Below are positions 27,449 through 34,638 of a stretch of DNA of 64,000 nt, piece after piece. The notes under the pieces were generated by a model, which saw nothing but the letters and a program-made list of their open reading frames with translations, searched no databases and had not been told where the DNA came from. Source of the stretch: an uncultured Lachnospiraceae bacterium (GTDB lineage: Bacteria > Bacillota > Clostridia > Lachnospirales > Lachnospiraceae); NCBI GenBank assembly GCA_910578175.1, contig CAJTPF010000001.1, forward strand, positions 125,416 through 189,415. Direction: 5' to 3'. A program made the translations under genes and the position numbers. The first letter of the stretch is position 1. Each line of letters opens with the position of its first letter.

Positions 27449-27841
27449 ATGAGAGAGGCAAAAGTTGACACGGGAAAACGATTAAAAAAATTAAGGGAGT
27501 CATTGGGGTATACTCAGGAGAAAATGGCGGAGGTATTGGAGGTGTCGGTTACCTTATATAAGAAGATGGAAAACGGCAGCTATAACATTTCCGTGAAAAG
27601 CCTTCGACGGTTAAAGGAAATATTTAATGTTTCGATCGATTATCTTATGTTTGGAGAACAGATTTCATTTGATCGGATCTGGATGTTGCTGCAGTCTTCC
27701 CGAAATTCCGTCAAACTGAAATTATTACTCCGCCTGCTGCTATATTTCCAAAAGGACTGTGGGGAAAGTTTTGTGGAAAAAAAGCGGGATGTAGAGTATA
27801 TGGAATATTTTATTGAAATATTGGATCATTTAGAGAAATAG
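27449..27841 (+). CDS. XRE-family regulator, copy 1
   Basis: 130 residues: an N-terminal helix-turn-helix (RLKKLRESLGYTQEKMAEVL, then VSVTLYKKMENGSYNISVK) and a C-terminal helical part (RIWMLLQSSRNSVKLKLLLRLLLYF) shared with two other genes in the window. GAGGTG precedes ATG. Upstream DNA from about 27386 matches that of copy 2 (GATTACAATT, then ATATAAAATAAA, then GTATATATTGAGRT-like). Likely represses its own or element genes; an XRE repressor is the classic substrate of an ImmA protease, which this element also encodes. Confidence 0.85.
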   Translation: MREAKVDTGKRLKKLRESLGYTQEKMAEVLEVSVTLYKKMENGSYNISVKSLRRLKEIFNVSIDYLMFGEQISFDRIWMLLQSSRNSVKLKLLLRLLLYFQKDCGESFVEKKRDVEYMEYFIEILDHLEK

Positions 27842-27965
27842 ACCAATAAAATATGGATATATTAACCAACAGATATAAAATGTTTATGTTAAAAAAACGT
27901 AATATGATTACAATTACTCAATATACAATATAAAATAAATATGAAAGGTGTATATTGAGATTAAT

Positions 27966-28367
27966 ATGGAAAAAACAATAGTAAAAAGGGAAACCGGAAT
28001 ACGATTGAGAAAGTTAAGAGAAGCACTGGGGTATACCCAGGAACGGATGGCGGAAGCGCTGGATGTATCCGTAACCCTGTACAAAAAGATGGAAAGCGGA
28101 AGTTATAATATATCAGTTAAAACACTGCGGAAGATAAAAGGATTTACCGGTATTTCCATTGATTATCTTATGTTTGGAGAACAAAAGGTGTATGAGGAGA
28201 TCTGGATGCAGCTGCAGTCTGCGGAGCATTTTACAAAATTGAAGCTGATGTTTCGTCTGATAGCTTATTTCGGAACGGATAGCAGCGATTGTTTTGTAGA
28301 CAGAAAGCAGGAAGAAAGATTTTCCAGATTTCTGGACGAGTGGGTAGAGAAATATTTTAATGTATAG
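27966..28367 (+). CDS. XRE-family regulator, copy 2
   Basis: 133 residues, closely related to copy 1 and to the gene at 32555: same helix-turn-helix (TGIRLRKLREALGYTQERM, VTLYKKMESGSYNISVKTL), same IDYLMFGEQ segment and the C-terminal IWMQLQSAEHFTKLKLMFRLIAYF. ATG at 27966; its ribosome site (TATTGAGA) is weak. The tandem arrangement with copy 1 and the shared upstream block (from 27906) indicate duplication. Function beyond DNA binding is unknown. Confidence 0.85.
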   Translation: MEKTIVKRETGIRLRKLREALGYTQERMAEALDVSVTLYKKMESGSYNISVKTLRKIKGFTGISIDYLMFGEQKVYEEIWMQLQSAEHFTKLKLMFRLIAYFGTDSSDCFVDRKQEERFSRFLDEWVEKYFNV

Positions 28368-28555
28368 ATAAAAATCTAACCGGATCAAATAGTTATACAA
28401 AAATTTGCTTTTTACGGGACAAACACAAAATGAAATAAATAAAAGAATCAGTAGTTTTTTGTCGGATCATGTCGGCAGAAAAATCTTGAAAAAGCAACGA
28501 TCCTGGCGTATTATAAAACTAAAAAGAACTGAAAGGATAAGCGAGGAGGAAAAAT

Positions 28556-28903
28556 ATGCAGACACAGGAAAACGAAATTCAGGAAAAAGCAGATACATCA
28601 GAATTTGAATTATTGATGTCAGGAAAATATATGTATGGTGCAATATATAAATTATACAAAATAAATGAACATTTGAGAATGGTATGCTTTGATGGACAGT
28701 ATTCTACATCAACCTCAAAGCTTACGCATACACTATTTACGATTGACAGTGTCTATGGCAGACCGATTGCACCCGTATATGCTCTTACATCACAGGTACA
28801 TACAAGATTAATTGTGGAAACTGATGGTCAGGTTAAGATCTGCAACGAATCAGATGGGTTAAATTCAGTTGCTAAAGGTAGTGTGATTTATTGTGTCGGT
28901 TAA
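28556..28903 (+). CDS. Unrecognised 115-residue protein
   Basis: It starts after a strong GCGAGGAGG. An acidic N-terminus (ENEIQEKADTSEFE) precedes a beta-strand-rich remainder (MYGAIYKLYKINEHLRMVCF, IAPVYALTSQVHTRL) with no signal peptide or membrane segment. No family recognised; the pattern is like a small beta-sandwich. It lies in the right part of the element after the XRE pair. Confidence 0.6.
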   Translation: MQTQENEIQEKADTSEFELLMSGKYMYGAIYKLYKINEHLRMVCFDGQYSTSTSKLTHTLFTIDSVYGRPIAPVYALTSQVHTRLIVETDGQVKICNESDGLNSVAKGSVIYCVG

Positions 28904-28915
28904 TACGATATTACT

Positions 28916-29073
28916 ATGCGGCTGAACTTTAAGAAGCTATCCGAGGAAGAGAAGAAATGACCAAAAAGATTTCGGGGTCGGACTTGCTTAAGATCCAAAC
29001 CCATAGCGGGGAGAAAAAAGAACGGAAGATCGGGATTGAAAGCGAGGTGATTATCAACGGAAAGAGATATTGA
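28916..29073 (+). other. Two overlapping mini-ORFs, possible gene remnant
   Basis: A 14-codon frame (MRLNFKKLSEEEKK, stop) overlaps by ATGA a 38-codon frame (28957-29073, starting MTKKISGSDLLK). The LSEEEKK segment recalls the LTEEEK of the 45-residue protein at 26096. It may be a coupled small-protein pair or the debris of one longer gene; coding status is uncertain. Confidence 0.35.
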
Positions 29074-29089
29074 GTATATACAGGTATTT

Positions 29090-29371
29090 ATGGAATACGA
29101 AGCTGCTGATATGCCGATTGTATATTTTTATGAAGTCGATTTGAATGATGACCGATTTGCTCTAAGAGCAATAGAAGTCTTTGCAGACAGGACAGTAACG
29201 ATTTATAATGACCTATATTGTGATGTCATGGAAATTTGTCCAATCCCAACAGTTGATGAATTGAACGCAAAGGTTTGGGGAGAAGGCTTTTATGCAACTA
29301 TTATTTCTAAAGACAAATTTGACAAAATATGGAATACGGGAATTTATACTGGAAGCCTGACTGCTACTTAA
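29090..29371 (+). CDS. DUF6881-like small protein, start codon uncertain
   Basis: 93 residues from ATG 29090: IVYFYEVDLNDDRFALRAIEVF resembles the conserved core of DUF6881-type proteins, a small family often near polymorphic toxins or in accessory DNA. The natural N-terminus of such proteins would include the in-frame codons before 29090 (EYIQVFMEYE), but the codon where Met is expected, at 29069, reads ATT; a stop lies shortly upstream. Either the gene starts inside at 29090, uses a rare ATT, or has lost its start. The family call is tentative. Confidence 0.5.
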   Translation: MEYEAADMPIVYFYEVDLNDDRFALRAIEVFADRTVTIYNDLYCDVMEICPIPTVDELNAKVWGEGFYATIISKDKFDKIWNTGIYTGSLTAT

Positions 29372-29626
29372 CTTCCTATTTATCGGGGAGATAGCAAAGC
29401 CAGCCGGGCCAGTCAACAGCAAGATAAACGGCGCATTTCATGCATCGACGTTAACAGTGGGTATATCCTGATAATTGTTCCAAGCCCGGGATAATATGCG
29501 TTTATAACTCAAAGGTTTTCTAAAGATAAGAGTATATTCATTTACAATAACTTAAAAAATTATATATATTGCAATTACTATGATAAAGAATAAGGAATTA
29601 TTTTAGCTTTATTAATTCATAGAAAC
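29372..29626. other. Right arm of the element without a recognised gene
   Basis: The first 110 bases are GC-richer (AGCCAGCCGGGCCAGTCAAC) than the AT-rich last 120 bases before the right end. No credible start codon or RNA was recognised; the GC-rich part could be debris of another gene. Confidence 0.4.
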
Positions 29627-29656
29627 AGTTAATACGCTATTGCCATCTGGATGACC
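29627..29656 (+). repeat. Right attachment site: terminal inverted repeat plus 8-bp direct repeat
   Basis: 22 bases (29627-29648, core AGTTAATACGCTATTGCCA) are the inverted copy of the left end with one mismatch at position 3 from the outer edge; GGATGACC follows (29649-29656). Confidence 0.85.
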
Positions 29657-30037
29657 CAATGGGGTTCCAAAGACCTTGGAGAAAGCGGCTACAATGCCAT
29701 TGAAATCTTGAGAAATTTCTATGGTGATAATATGTATATAAATACTGCAGAACAGATCTCAGGCATTCCGATCTCTTATCCGGGAACGCCGTTGGATATC
29801 GGCTCTACCGGAGAAAAAGTCAGACTGGTACAGGAGCAGTTAGACCGTATTGCCGAGGTATATTCCAGCATTCCGAGAATTACTGCAGATGGAATCTATG
29901 GAGAGCGGACGGCAGAGGCAGTCCGGCAGTTTCAGAAAACTTTTAATCTTCCACAGACAGGTGTGATAGATTTTAGAACCTGGTATAAGATATCCCAGAT
30001 TTATGTGGGTGTAACAAGAATTGCAGAATTAGTTTAA
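29651..30037 (+). CDS. Peptidoglycan-binding protein, 3' part of the split gene
   Basis: The frame continues exactly the one broken at 17078: MTQWGSKDLGESGYNAIEILRNFYG completes the SpoIID-like region (Trp-Gly and Tyr-Asn-Ala-Ile are typical of such ends), then a linker and a PG_binding_1 domain (about residues 48-115; IGSTGEKVRLVQEQL, DGIYGERTAEAVRQFQ). An ATG at 29651 happens to lie in the repeat but has no ribosome site, so independent translation is unlikely. In the reconstructed 418-codon gene this is the wall-anchoring C-terminus. Followed by a terminator, so it is the natural 3' end of the gene. Confidence 0.8.
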   Translation: MTQWGSKDLGESGYNAIEILRNFYGDNMYINTAEQISGIPISYPGTPLDIGSTGEKVRLVQEQLDRIAEVYSSIPRITADGIYGERTAEAVRQFQKTFNLPQTGVIDFRTWYKISQIYVGVTRIAELV

Positions 30038-30078
30038 AGATTTCATAAAAGCAGTTACATTTTGATGTAATAACGTGA

Positions 30079-30117
30079 ATCTGCCGCGGTACTTAACAGT
30101 CGTGGCAGATTTTTTTG
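30079..30117 (+). terminator. Rho-independent terminator of the split gene
   Basis: ATCTGCC-CG and CG-GGCAGAT arms around a 13-base loop, then seven T residues. Confidence 0.85.
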
Positions 30118-30148
30118 ACGGCTGTTATCCGGATTCGAGAAAAATTTC

Positions 30149-30177
30149 TTGTTTCTTTGTCTGAAACAAAGTATAAT
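30149..30177 (+). promoter_or_regulatory. Promoter of the carbonic anhydrase unit
   Basis: TTGTTT, 17 bases, TATAAT. An inverted repeat TTGTTTC / GAAACAA overlaps the -35 and spacer, a possible regulator site. It lies about 150 bases before the carbonic anhydrase start. Confidence 0.5.
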
Positions 30178-30328
30178 AAAATAGATGAAATTTTATGCGG
30201 ACTATGATATACTTTATAAAAAATAAAACAGTCTGTAAGTTCTGTATGGCATATAGTTTAAACATTACATATTAAAGATTCGTTTGGAATATGTTGTGCA
30301 GGGGAATAGGACAGAAATGGAGGAAAGA

Positions 30329-30901
30329 ATGCAAAATAATTTATCTGCAGCGGAAGCATTGACAAAATTGAAAGAAGGGAATCAGAAGTATTTATCTGCA
30401 ACGACAAATCCTGGAGATATATCACCGCAGATCCGGCAGAAAACCTGCACGGAAGGACAGAATCCATACGCAGTCATCGTGGCATGTTCGGATTCGAGAG
30501 TTATACCTGAAAGCATCTTTAGTGCCGGAATCGGAGAGTTATTTGTTATTCGGGTGGCAGGAAATGTGATGGATAACCATCAGTTAGGAAGCATAGAGTA
30601 TGCAGCTGACCATCTTGGATGCAAACTGGTAGTCGTATTGGGACATGAACATTGTGGTGCAGTGAATGCGGCCATTCACCATGAGCCGGCAGGTTTTGTT
30701 AAAACCATTACGGATGAAATTCGCAAAGCGATTGGTGAAGAAAAGGATGAACTCCGGGCAAGCTGCTTAAATGTTGAGAGAAGTGTTTCGGTGATCCGGG
30801 AAAGTCTTGGTCTGCAGATAACAGATGAAAATGACGGATTGAAAATATGTGGGGCTGTTTATCGTATTGACAGCGGTTCTGTAGAGTTTTTGGAATGTTA
30901 A
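30329..30901 (+). CDS. Beta-class carbonic anhydrase
   Basis: 190 residues, cytosolic zinc enzyme that interconverts CO2 and bicarbonate. Zinc ligands are Cys53 (ACSDSR), His106 and Cys109 (GHEHCGA); the Asp55/Arg57 pair and RVAGNV are conserved. The start at 30329 follows GGAGGA; upstream in-frame ATGs lack a site. The next gene, a soluble zinc-binding chemoreceptor, begins 35 bases after its stop with AAAGGAG, so both are probably cotranscribed. This suggests that CO2/bicarbonate, pH or zinc status is tied to chemosensory signalling, which is inference. Confidence 0.93.
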   Translation: MQNNLSAAEALTKLKEGNQKYLSATTNPGDISPQIRQKTCTEGQNPYAVIVACSDSRVIPESIFSAGIGELFVIRVAGNVMDNHQLGSIEYAADHLGCKLVVVLGHEHCGAVNAAIHHEPAGFVKTITDEIRKAIGEEKDELRASCLNVERSVSVIRESLGLQITDENDGLKICGAVYRIDSGSVEFLEC

Positions 30902-30936
30902 CCGATTTGATCGATTAAAGTAAAGGAGCTTTCTAG

Positions 30937-32304
30937 ATGGTGATTAAAAGAAAAAAAACGGAACTTATAAAAGCAGTTTCCGAGTTAAAAGAAACGGATT
31001 ACTCTAAGGAACCGGAATTAAACAGCATTTACCGACGACTGTCAAAGGGAAGAAAACAGTTCGGGGAAATTTTAGAGAAGAATTTCAAAGCGGTTATGCA
31101 AATTAGTTCCCTGGATCTGACAATGCAGCATCAGACAGAGAAAATTGTTGAAATCACCCGTGATGTAGCAAAGGCTACGGAAACTATTTTCGGTACTTCC
31201 ATGGATGATCCCATGATGACAGGAAGATCCAACAATCAGCATGAGCAACTGACAAGTACGATCATTGAAGTCTCCTCGGCATCTGAGGAAGTATACCGGA
31301 AGATCGAATCAGGGCAGAATGAACTGACGCTTATTAAAGAGCTTTCTTCACAGACCATTGAGATATCCAAAGAACTGCAACGGGATATGGATGAACTTTT
31401 TAAAACGATTGACCGGATGAGCGGAGTCATAGCCGGAATTGATTCTATATCTTTACAGACAAACCTGCTGGCATTAAACGCTTCCATTGAGGCGGCACGG
31501 GCAGGAGCAGCGGGCAGGGGCTTTGCAGTCGTAGCCGGTGAAATCCGGGGACTGGCGGAAGAGACCCAGAAACTGACCGGCAGTATGGGCAGTTTTGTTG
31601 AAGAGATTAAGAATGCTTCTCAGAAAAGTATTCAAAGTACAAAAAGTACGATTGAAGCCCTTGATTCCATGACGGAAAAAATAAAATATGTCTGGGAATT
31701 AAATGATGAGAGCCAGCAGCATGTTTCGAAAGTAAATGAATCCATTAGTTCGATTGCTAGCGTGAGCCAGGAAATCAGCAGTTCCATGAATCAAATGGAG
31801 AACCAGTTAAAACACAGTACCGTCATAATGCATCAGGTCAGCCAGGATTTAAAGAAAGCGGTAGAGCCGGTGGTCGGTATAGAAAAAATACTGGATGATA
31901 CGGTCAAACAAATGGGAAGTATGTCGGAGGATGCATTTTTTCATTTGGGAAATACAGATTTTGCTAAATATGTTAATAATGCAATTTCCGCACATCGTAC
32001 ATGGCTGTCAAATCTGAAGAAAATGGTAGATGAACAAACCATAATTCCGTTACAGCTGGATGCTTCCAAATGCGGTTTCGGACATTTTTATTATGCAATG
32101 ACACCAAAGATACCGGGAATAATGAAAATCTGGGGCGAGCTTGGGTTTAAACATAAGAAGTTTCATAAATATGGAGAAGACGTCATACACTCTATAAATC
32201 ATGGAGAATATTCAAAAGCCAAACAAACATATTATGAGGCGGAAGTATACTCCGGAGAATTAATATCGGATTTGGAAAAAATACTGCAGATCGTCGAAGA
32301 ATGA
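30937..32304 (+). CDS. Soluble chemoreceptor with C-terminal CZB zinc-binding domain
   Basis: 455 residues, no membrane segment. The signalling hairpin is complete (tip LQTNLLALNASIEAARAG, GRGFAVVAGEIRGLAEE) inside a long coiled coil (about 60-330). The C-terminal CZB domain (about 340-450) has its expected ligands: His in SAHRTW, Cys in KCGFGHFYY and the pair in FKHKKFH. CZB receptors of other bacteria bind zinc through this 3His/1Cys site and sense zinc or oxidants such as HOCl. It probably joins cytosolic arrays with CheA/CheW. No separate ligand domain precedes the hairpin. Confidence 0.9.
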   Translation: MVIKRKKTELIKAVSELKETDYSKEPELNSIYRRLSKGRKQFGEILEKNFKAVMQISSLDLTMQHQTEKIVEITRDVAKATETIFGTSMDDPMMTGRSNNQHEQLTSTIIEVSSASEEVYRKIESGQNELTLIKELSSQTIEISKELQRDMDELFKTIDRMSGVIAGIDSISLQTNLLALNASIEAARAGAAGRGFAVVAGEIRGLAEETQKLTGSMGSFVEEIKNASQKSIQSTKSTIEALDSMTEKIKYVWELNDESQQHVSKVNESISSIASVSQEISSSMNQMENQLKHSTVIMHQVSQDLKKAVEPVVGIEKILDDTVKQMGSMSEDAFFHLGNTDFAKYVNNAISAHRTWLSNLKKMVDEQTIIPLQLDASKCGFGHFYYAMTPKIPGIMKIWGELGFKHKKFHKYGEDVIHSINHGEYSKAKQTYYEAEVYSGELISDLEKILQIVEE

Positions 32305-32360
32305 TCATACATATATTATAGACAGTGCAGGTTTATGGTTCTGTCAATGTCCGTTCAGAT

Positions 32361-32399
32361 ATCCGTCATATTGGCTCTGTGTTGATATGACGGATTTTT
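32361..32399 (+). terminator. Rho-independent terminator after the CZB receptor
   Basis: ATCCGTCATAT (32361-32371) and ATATGACGGAT (32385-32395), perfect 11-bp stem, then TTTT. Confidence 0.85.
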
Positions 32400-32554
32400 A
32401 ATATGGAATTTTCCGGATTTTGTCCGTTTATTTAGGGAAAAGACTCTGATATATACATGATGTGTACAATATATTACTGTTTGAAATATAAATATATTGA
32501 TAAAATTACCAACAGCTAATTATTGTATATGAAAGAATATATTGGAGAAAAAAT

Positions 32555-32950
32555 ATGGATACTGCAACAGCCAAGAAAAAAACAGGCGAGCGTCTGAAAC
32601 AGCTGAGAGAAAGTTTGGGATATACACAGGAAAAATTTTCAGAGATATTGGGAATATCGGTAACATTGTATAAAAAGATGGAAGGCGGCAGTTATAATAT
32701 TTCTGTAAAAACTTTGAGGAAACTGCGGGAGACTACAGGTGTATCCATTGATTATATGATGTTCGGAGAAGGAAAAGAATATGAAGATATCTGGCTGTTG
32801 CTGCAGAATTCGGAGAACCATATTAAGCTGAAGGTTTTATTGCGCCTGTTGCGTTATTTCGGATATGACAGCCGGGAGAGCCGTTTAGAAACGGAGCAGG
32901 AACTGGATATCGGGGAGAAACTGGAAAAAATAATCGGAGAAAATCTGTAA
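32555..32950 (+). CDS. XRE-family regulator, copy 3 (outside the element)
   Basis: 131 residues, the same architecture as the two copies at 27449 and 27966: TGERLKQLRESLGYTQEKF, VTLYKKMEGGSYNISVKTL, IDYMMFGEG, then IWLLLQNSENHIKLKVLLRLLRYF. It lies 2.9 kb beyond the right end of the element. GGAGA precedes ATG. Upstream DNA shares only the last part (TATGAAAG, TATATTGRGA) with the other two. It may be the chromosomal source of the element copies, or the reverse. Confidence 0.85.
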   Translation: MDTATAKKKTGERLKQLRESLGYTQEKFSEILGISVTLYKKMEGGSYNISVKTLRKLRETTGVSIDYMMFGEGKEYEDIWLLLQNSENHIKLKVLLRLLRYFGYDSRESRLETEQELDIGEKLEKIIGENL

Positions 32951-33018
32951 AGGCTGTGAATCGGCCGGAAGTCAGAATCTTTTATTTTCTTTAACACGAA
33001 TCCGTATGGATATTAAGA

Positions 33019-33058
33019 AAAAAGCTGAAACCGTGATATGATCGGTTCAGCTTTTTTT
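33019..33058 (+). terminator. Rho-independent terminator after XRE copy 3
   Basis: AAAGCTGAAACCG and CGGTTCAGCTTT form a stem with one bulge, followed by a T tract. Confidence 0.85.
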
Positions 33059-33321
33059 GATAAATGAAGGTATGATGACCGGGTCAGGATCGTGCAATAT
33101 TTATAGGATTTAAATGTCCTGATTAAAAAATATAGTTTACTATGATCAAGAAATACATGGCAATACGAAATAGAATCTGATATAATATATGCCATAGTTA
33201 TAACTGTAAAACAGATATCAGGCCATAGGCATAAGATTATGAGAACGCCTGACCATCCCGACTTTGTGAAAGGAATCAACCGTATTGTAAATTAATGAGC
33301 GGCAGTTTATGGGTGAATAAA
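33059..33321. other. Intergenic leader of the exonuclease gene
   Basis: No gene seen. A perfect TATAAT at 33181-33186 with a poor -35 (TGGCAA, 17 bases upstream) is the only promoter candidate for the following unit. Confidence 0.4.
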
Positions 33322-33990
33322 ATGAACGAAAGAAATAAAGGGAATCGATTGACAAAATATGTTCCGGACTATGTGGTTTTTGATCTGGAAACTACCGGAA
33401 TCAATCCGGTGTCTGATGATATTATTGAGATTTCGGCACTGAAAGTGGTCAATGGAAAAATCGTGGAGGAATTTTCCTCATTGATCAATCCCGGCAGACC
33501 GATACCTTATCAGGCCACCAGAGTGAATCATATAACGGATAAAATGGTGGAAAATGCACCGGATCTTGAATGGGGAATTCAAAAGTTTCTTGATTTTACA
33601 GGCAGTCATATCCTGGTGGGCCATAATATACATAGTTTTGATCTTAATTTTATATATGATGCAGTCATGCAATTATATGGAAAAGAGTTTCGGAATGATT
33701 ATATTGATACTTTGACAATGTCGAAAAAATGTCTTCCGCAGCTGCCGGGTCATAAACTGGTTGATATTGCGGCATATTTTGGACTGGATACCAGTGGAGC
33801 CCACAGGGCATTGCAGGATTGTATTATGAATCAGCAGTGTTATGAGGAAATGGGAAAACTGCAGGAACACATGACGATGGTGCTATGTCCGAAGTGTGGC
33901 GGGGAGATGGTGCGCAGAAATGGCATGTTTGGAGAGTTTTATGGTTGTATTAATTTTCCCAGATGCCGTTTTACCAAGAACATCAGATAA
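33322..33990 (+). CDS. DnaQ-like 3'-5' exonuclease with C-terminal zinc finger
   Basis: 222 residues. DEDDh exonuclease fold: Exo I VVFDLETTGI, Exo II HNIHSFDLNF, Exo III with catalytic His in GAHRALQDC. After it comes a four-Cys zinc finger (CPKCGGEMV then GCINFPRC) of the topoisomerase C-terminal type, which binds single-stranded DNA. Such proteins act as proofreading-like or repair exonucleases; the exact role is not shown. The start at 33322 is chosen from GGGTGA upstream; an earlier ATG at 33295 lacks a site. Confidence 0.88.
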   Translation: MNERNKGNRLTKYVPDYVVFDLETTGINPVSDDIIEISALKVVNGKIVEEFSSLINPGRPIPYQATRVNHITDKMVENAPDLEWGIQKFLDFTGSHILVGHNIHSFDLNFIYDAVMQLYGKEFRNDYIDTLTMSKKCLPQLPGHKLVDIAAYFGLDTSGAHRALQDCIMNQQCYEEMGKLQEHMTMVLCPKCGGEMVRRNGMFGEFYGCINFPRCRFTKNIR

Positions 33991-34006
33991 GGAGCAGTGA
34001 ATTTTT

Positions 34007-34612
34007 GTGATTAAAAATATAATATTCGATATGGGGAACGTTTTGCTGGATTATGATCCGGAAGTTTCGCTACAGCTTTTTTTGGACAACGAAGAAGACC
34101 GCAGGATTATAAAAAAAGAACTGTTTGAAGGGACGGAATGGATCGAGGGGGATCTGGGCCGGATGGACAACAAGAGCCGCTATGAAGCAATAAAAAAAAG
34201 GATTCCGGAACGTTTATATCCGGGATTGAAAGCCTGTGTATATCAATGGCAGATATGTATGACTCCGTTGGAAGGCGCCAGAGAATTTGTTTCATCCATG
34301 AAAGAAAAAGGATTTAATATCTATGTATTATCCAATGCCAGTGACACATTTTATGAATATTTTCCGAATTTTTTACCGTTGGATTACTTTAATGGCGTGA
34401 TGATTTCAGCCGATGTGCATTTAATAAAACCGGATATCCGGATCTATCAGACGTTCCTGAAAGAGTACGGATTGGACCCCGGGGAATGCCTCTTTATCGA
34501 TGACAGAAAAAATAATGTGGAAGGAGCAGAGACCGTGGGTATGAAAGGAATGATTTTTAACGGTGATTTTAAAAGATTGTCTGAATTTACTGCCGGATTG
34601 AAAATACAATAA
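34007..34612 (+). CDS. HAD-family hydrolase, subfamily IA
   Basis: 201 residues. Motif I DMGNVLLDYD with nucleophile Asp and a Gly/Asn where many phosphatases have Asp; motif II LSNAS; motif III Lys in IKPD; motif IV IDDRKNN. The cap is of the small helical type, as in YihX/epoxide-hydrolase-like HAD phosphatases acting on sugar phosphates or related metabolites. GTG start at 34007 with GGAG about 12 bases upstream. Substrate cannot be inferred. The exonuclease gene ends 16 bases upstream. Confidence 0.85.
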   Translation: MIKNIIFDMGNVLLDYDPEVSLQLFLDNEEDRRIIKKELFEGTEWIEGDLGRMDNKSRYEAIKKRIPERLYPGLKACVYQWQICMTPLEGAREFVSSMKEKGFNIYVLSNASDTFYEYFPNFLPLDYFNGVMISADVHLIKPDIRIYQTFLKEYGLDPGECLFIDDRKNNVEGAETVGMKGMIFNGDFKRLSEFTAGLKIQ

Positions 34613-34638
34613 ATAATATACAGAAAGGCATGATTCGA

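Larger units (their letters stand above)
17079..29648. mobile_element. 12.57-kb intervening element with a large serine recombinase
   Basis: It is bounded by 22-bp inverted ends (21/22 identical) and flanked by GGATGACC on both sides, and it splits one reading frame that would be restored by precise loss. The only recombination enzyme inside is the large serine recombinase at 24398-25870; no DDE transposase was seen. Joining right end, GGATGACC and left end gives a roughly 52-bp near-palindrome, the size and symmetry known for serine-integrase attP sites. Cargo: DUF234-type ATPase, membrane protein/ImmA protease pair, MerR with ABC exporter, XRE regulators, orphan small proteins. No conjugation, phage structural or replication genes were recognised, so it is not self-transmissible by sequence. 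Boundaries are seen; the mechanism is inferred. Confidence 0.88.

Noticed and set aside
28405..28608. 67-codon frame overlapping the start of the 28556 gene
   Set aside because: Non-ATG start, no ribosome site, and it overlaps in another frame a gene with a strong AGGAGG site.
17079..29648. Interpretation as a DDE transposon with 22-bp terminal repeats and 8-bp target duplication
   Set aside because: Not excluded, but no DDE transposase is encoded, while a serine recombinase is, and the joined ends have attP-like symmetry.
29651..30037. Independent small peptidoglycan-binding gene starting at ATG 29651
   Set aside because: No ribosome site, the ATG lies in the att repeat, and the frame exactly continues the gene broken at 17078.
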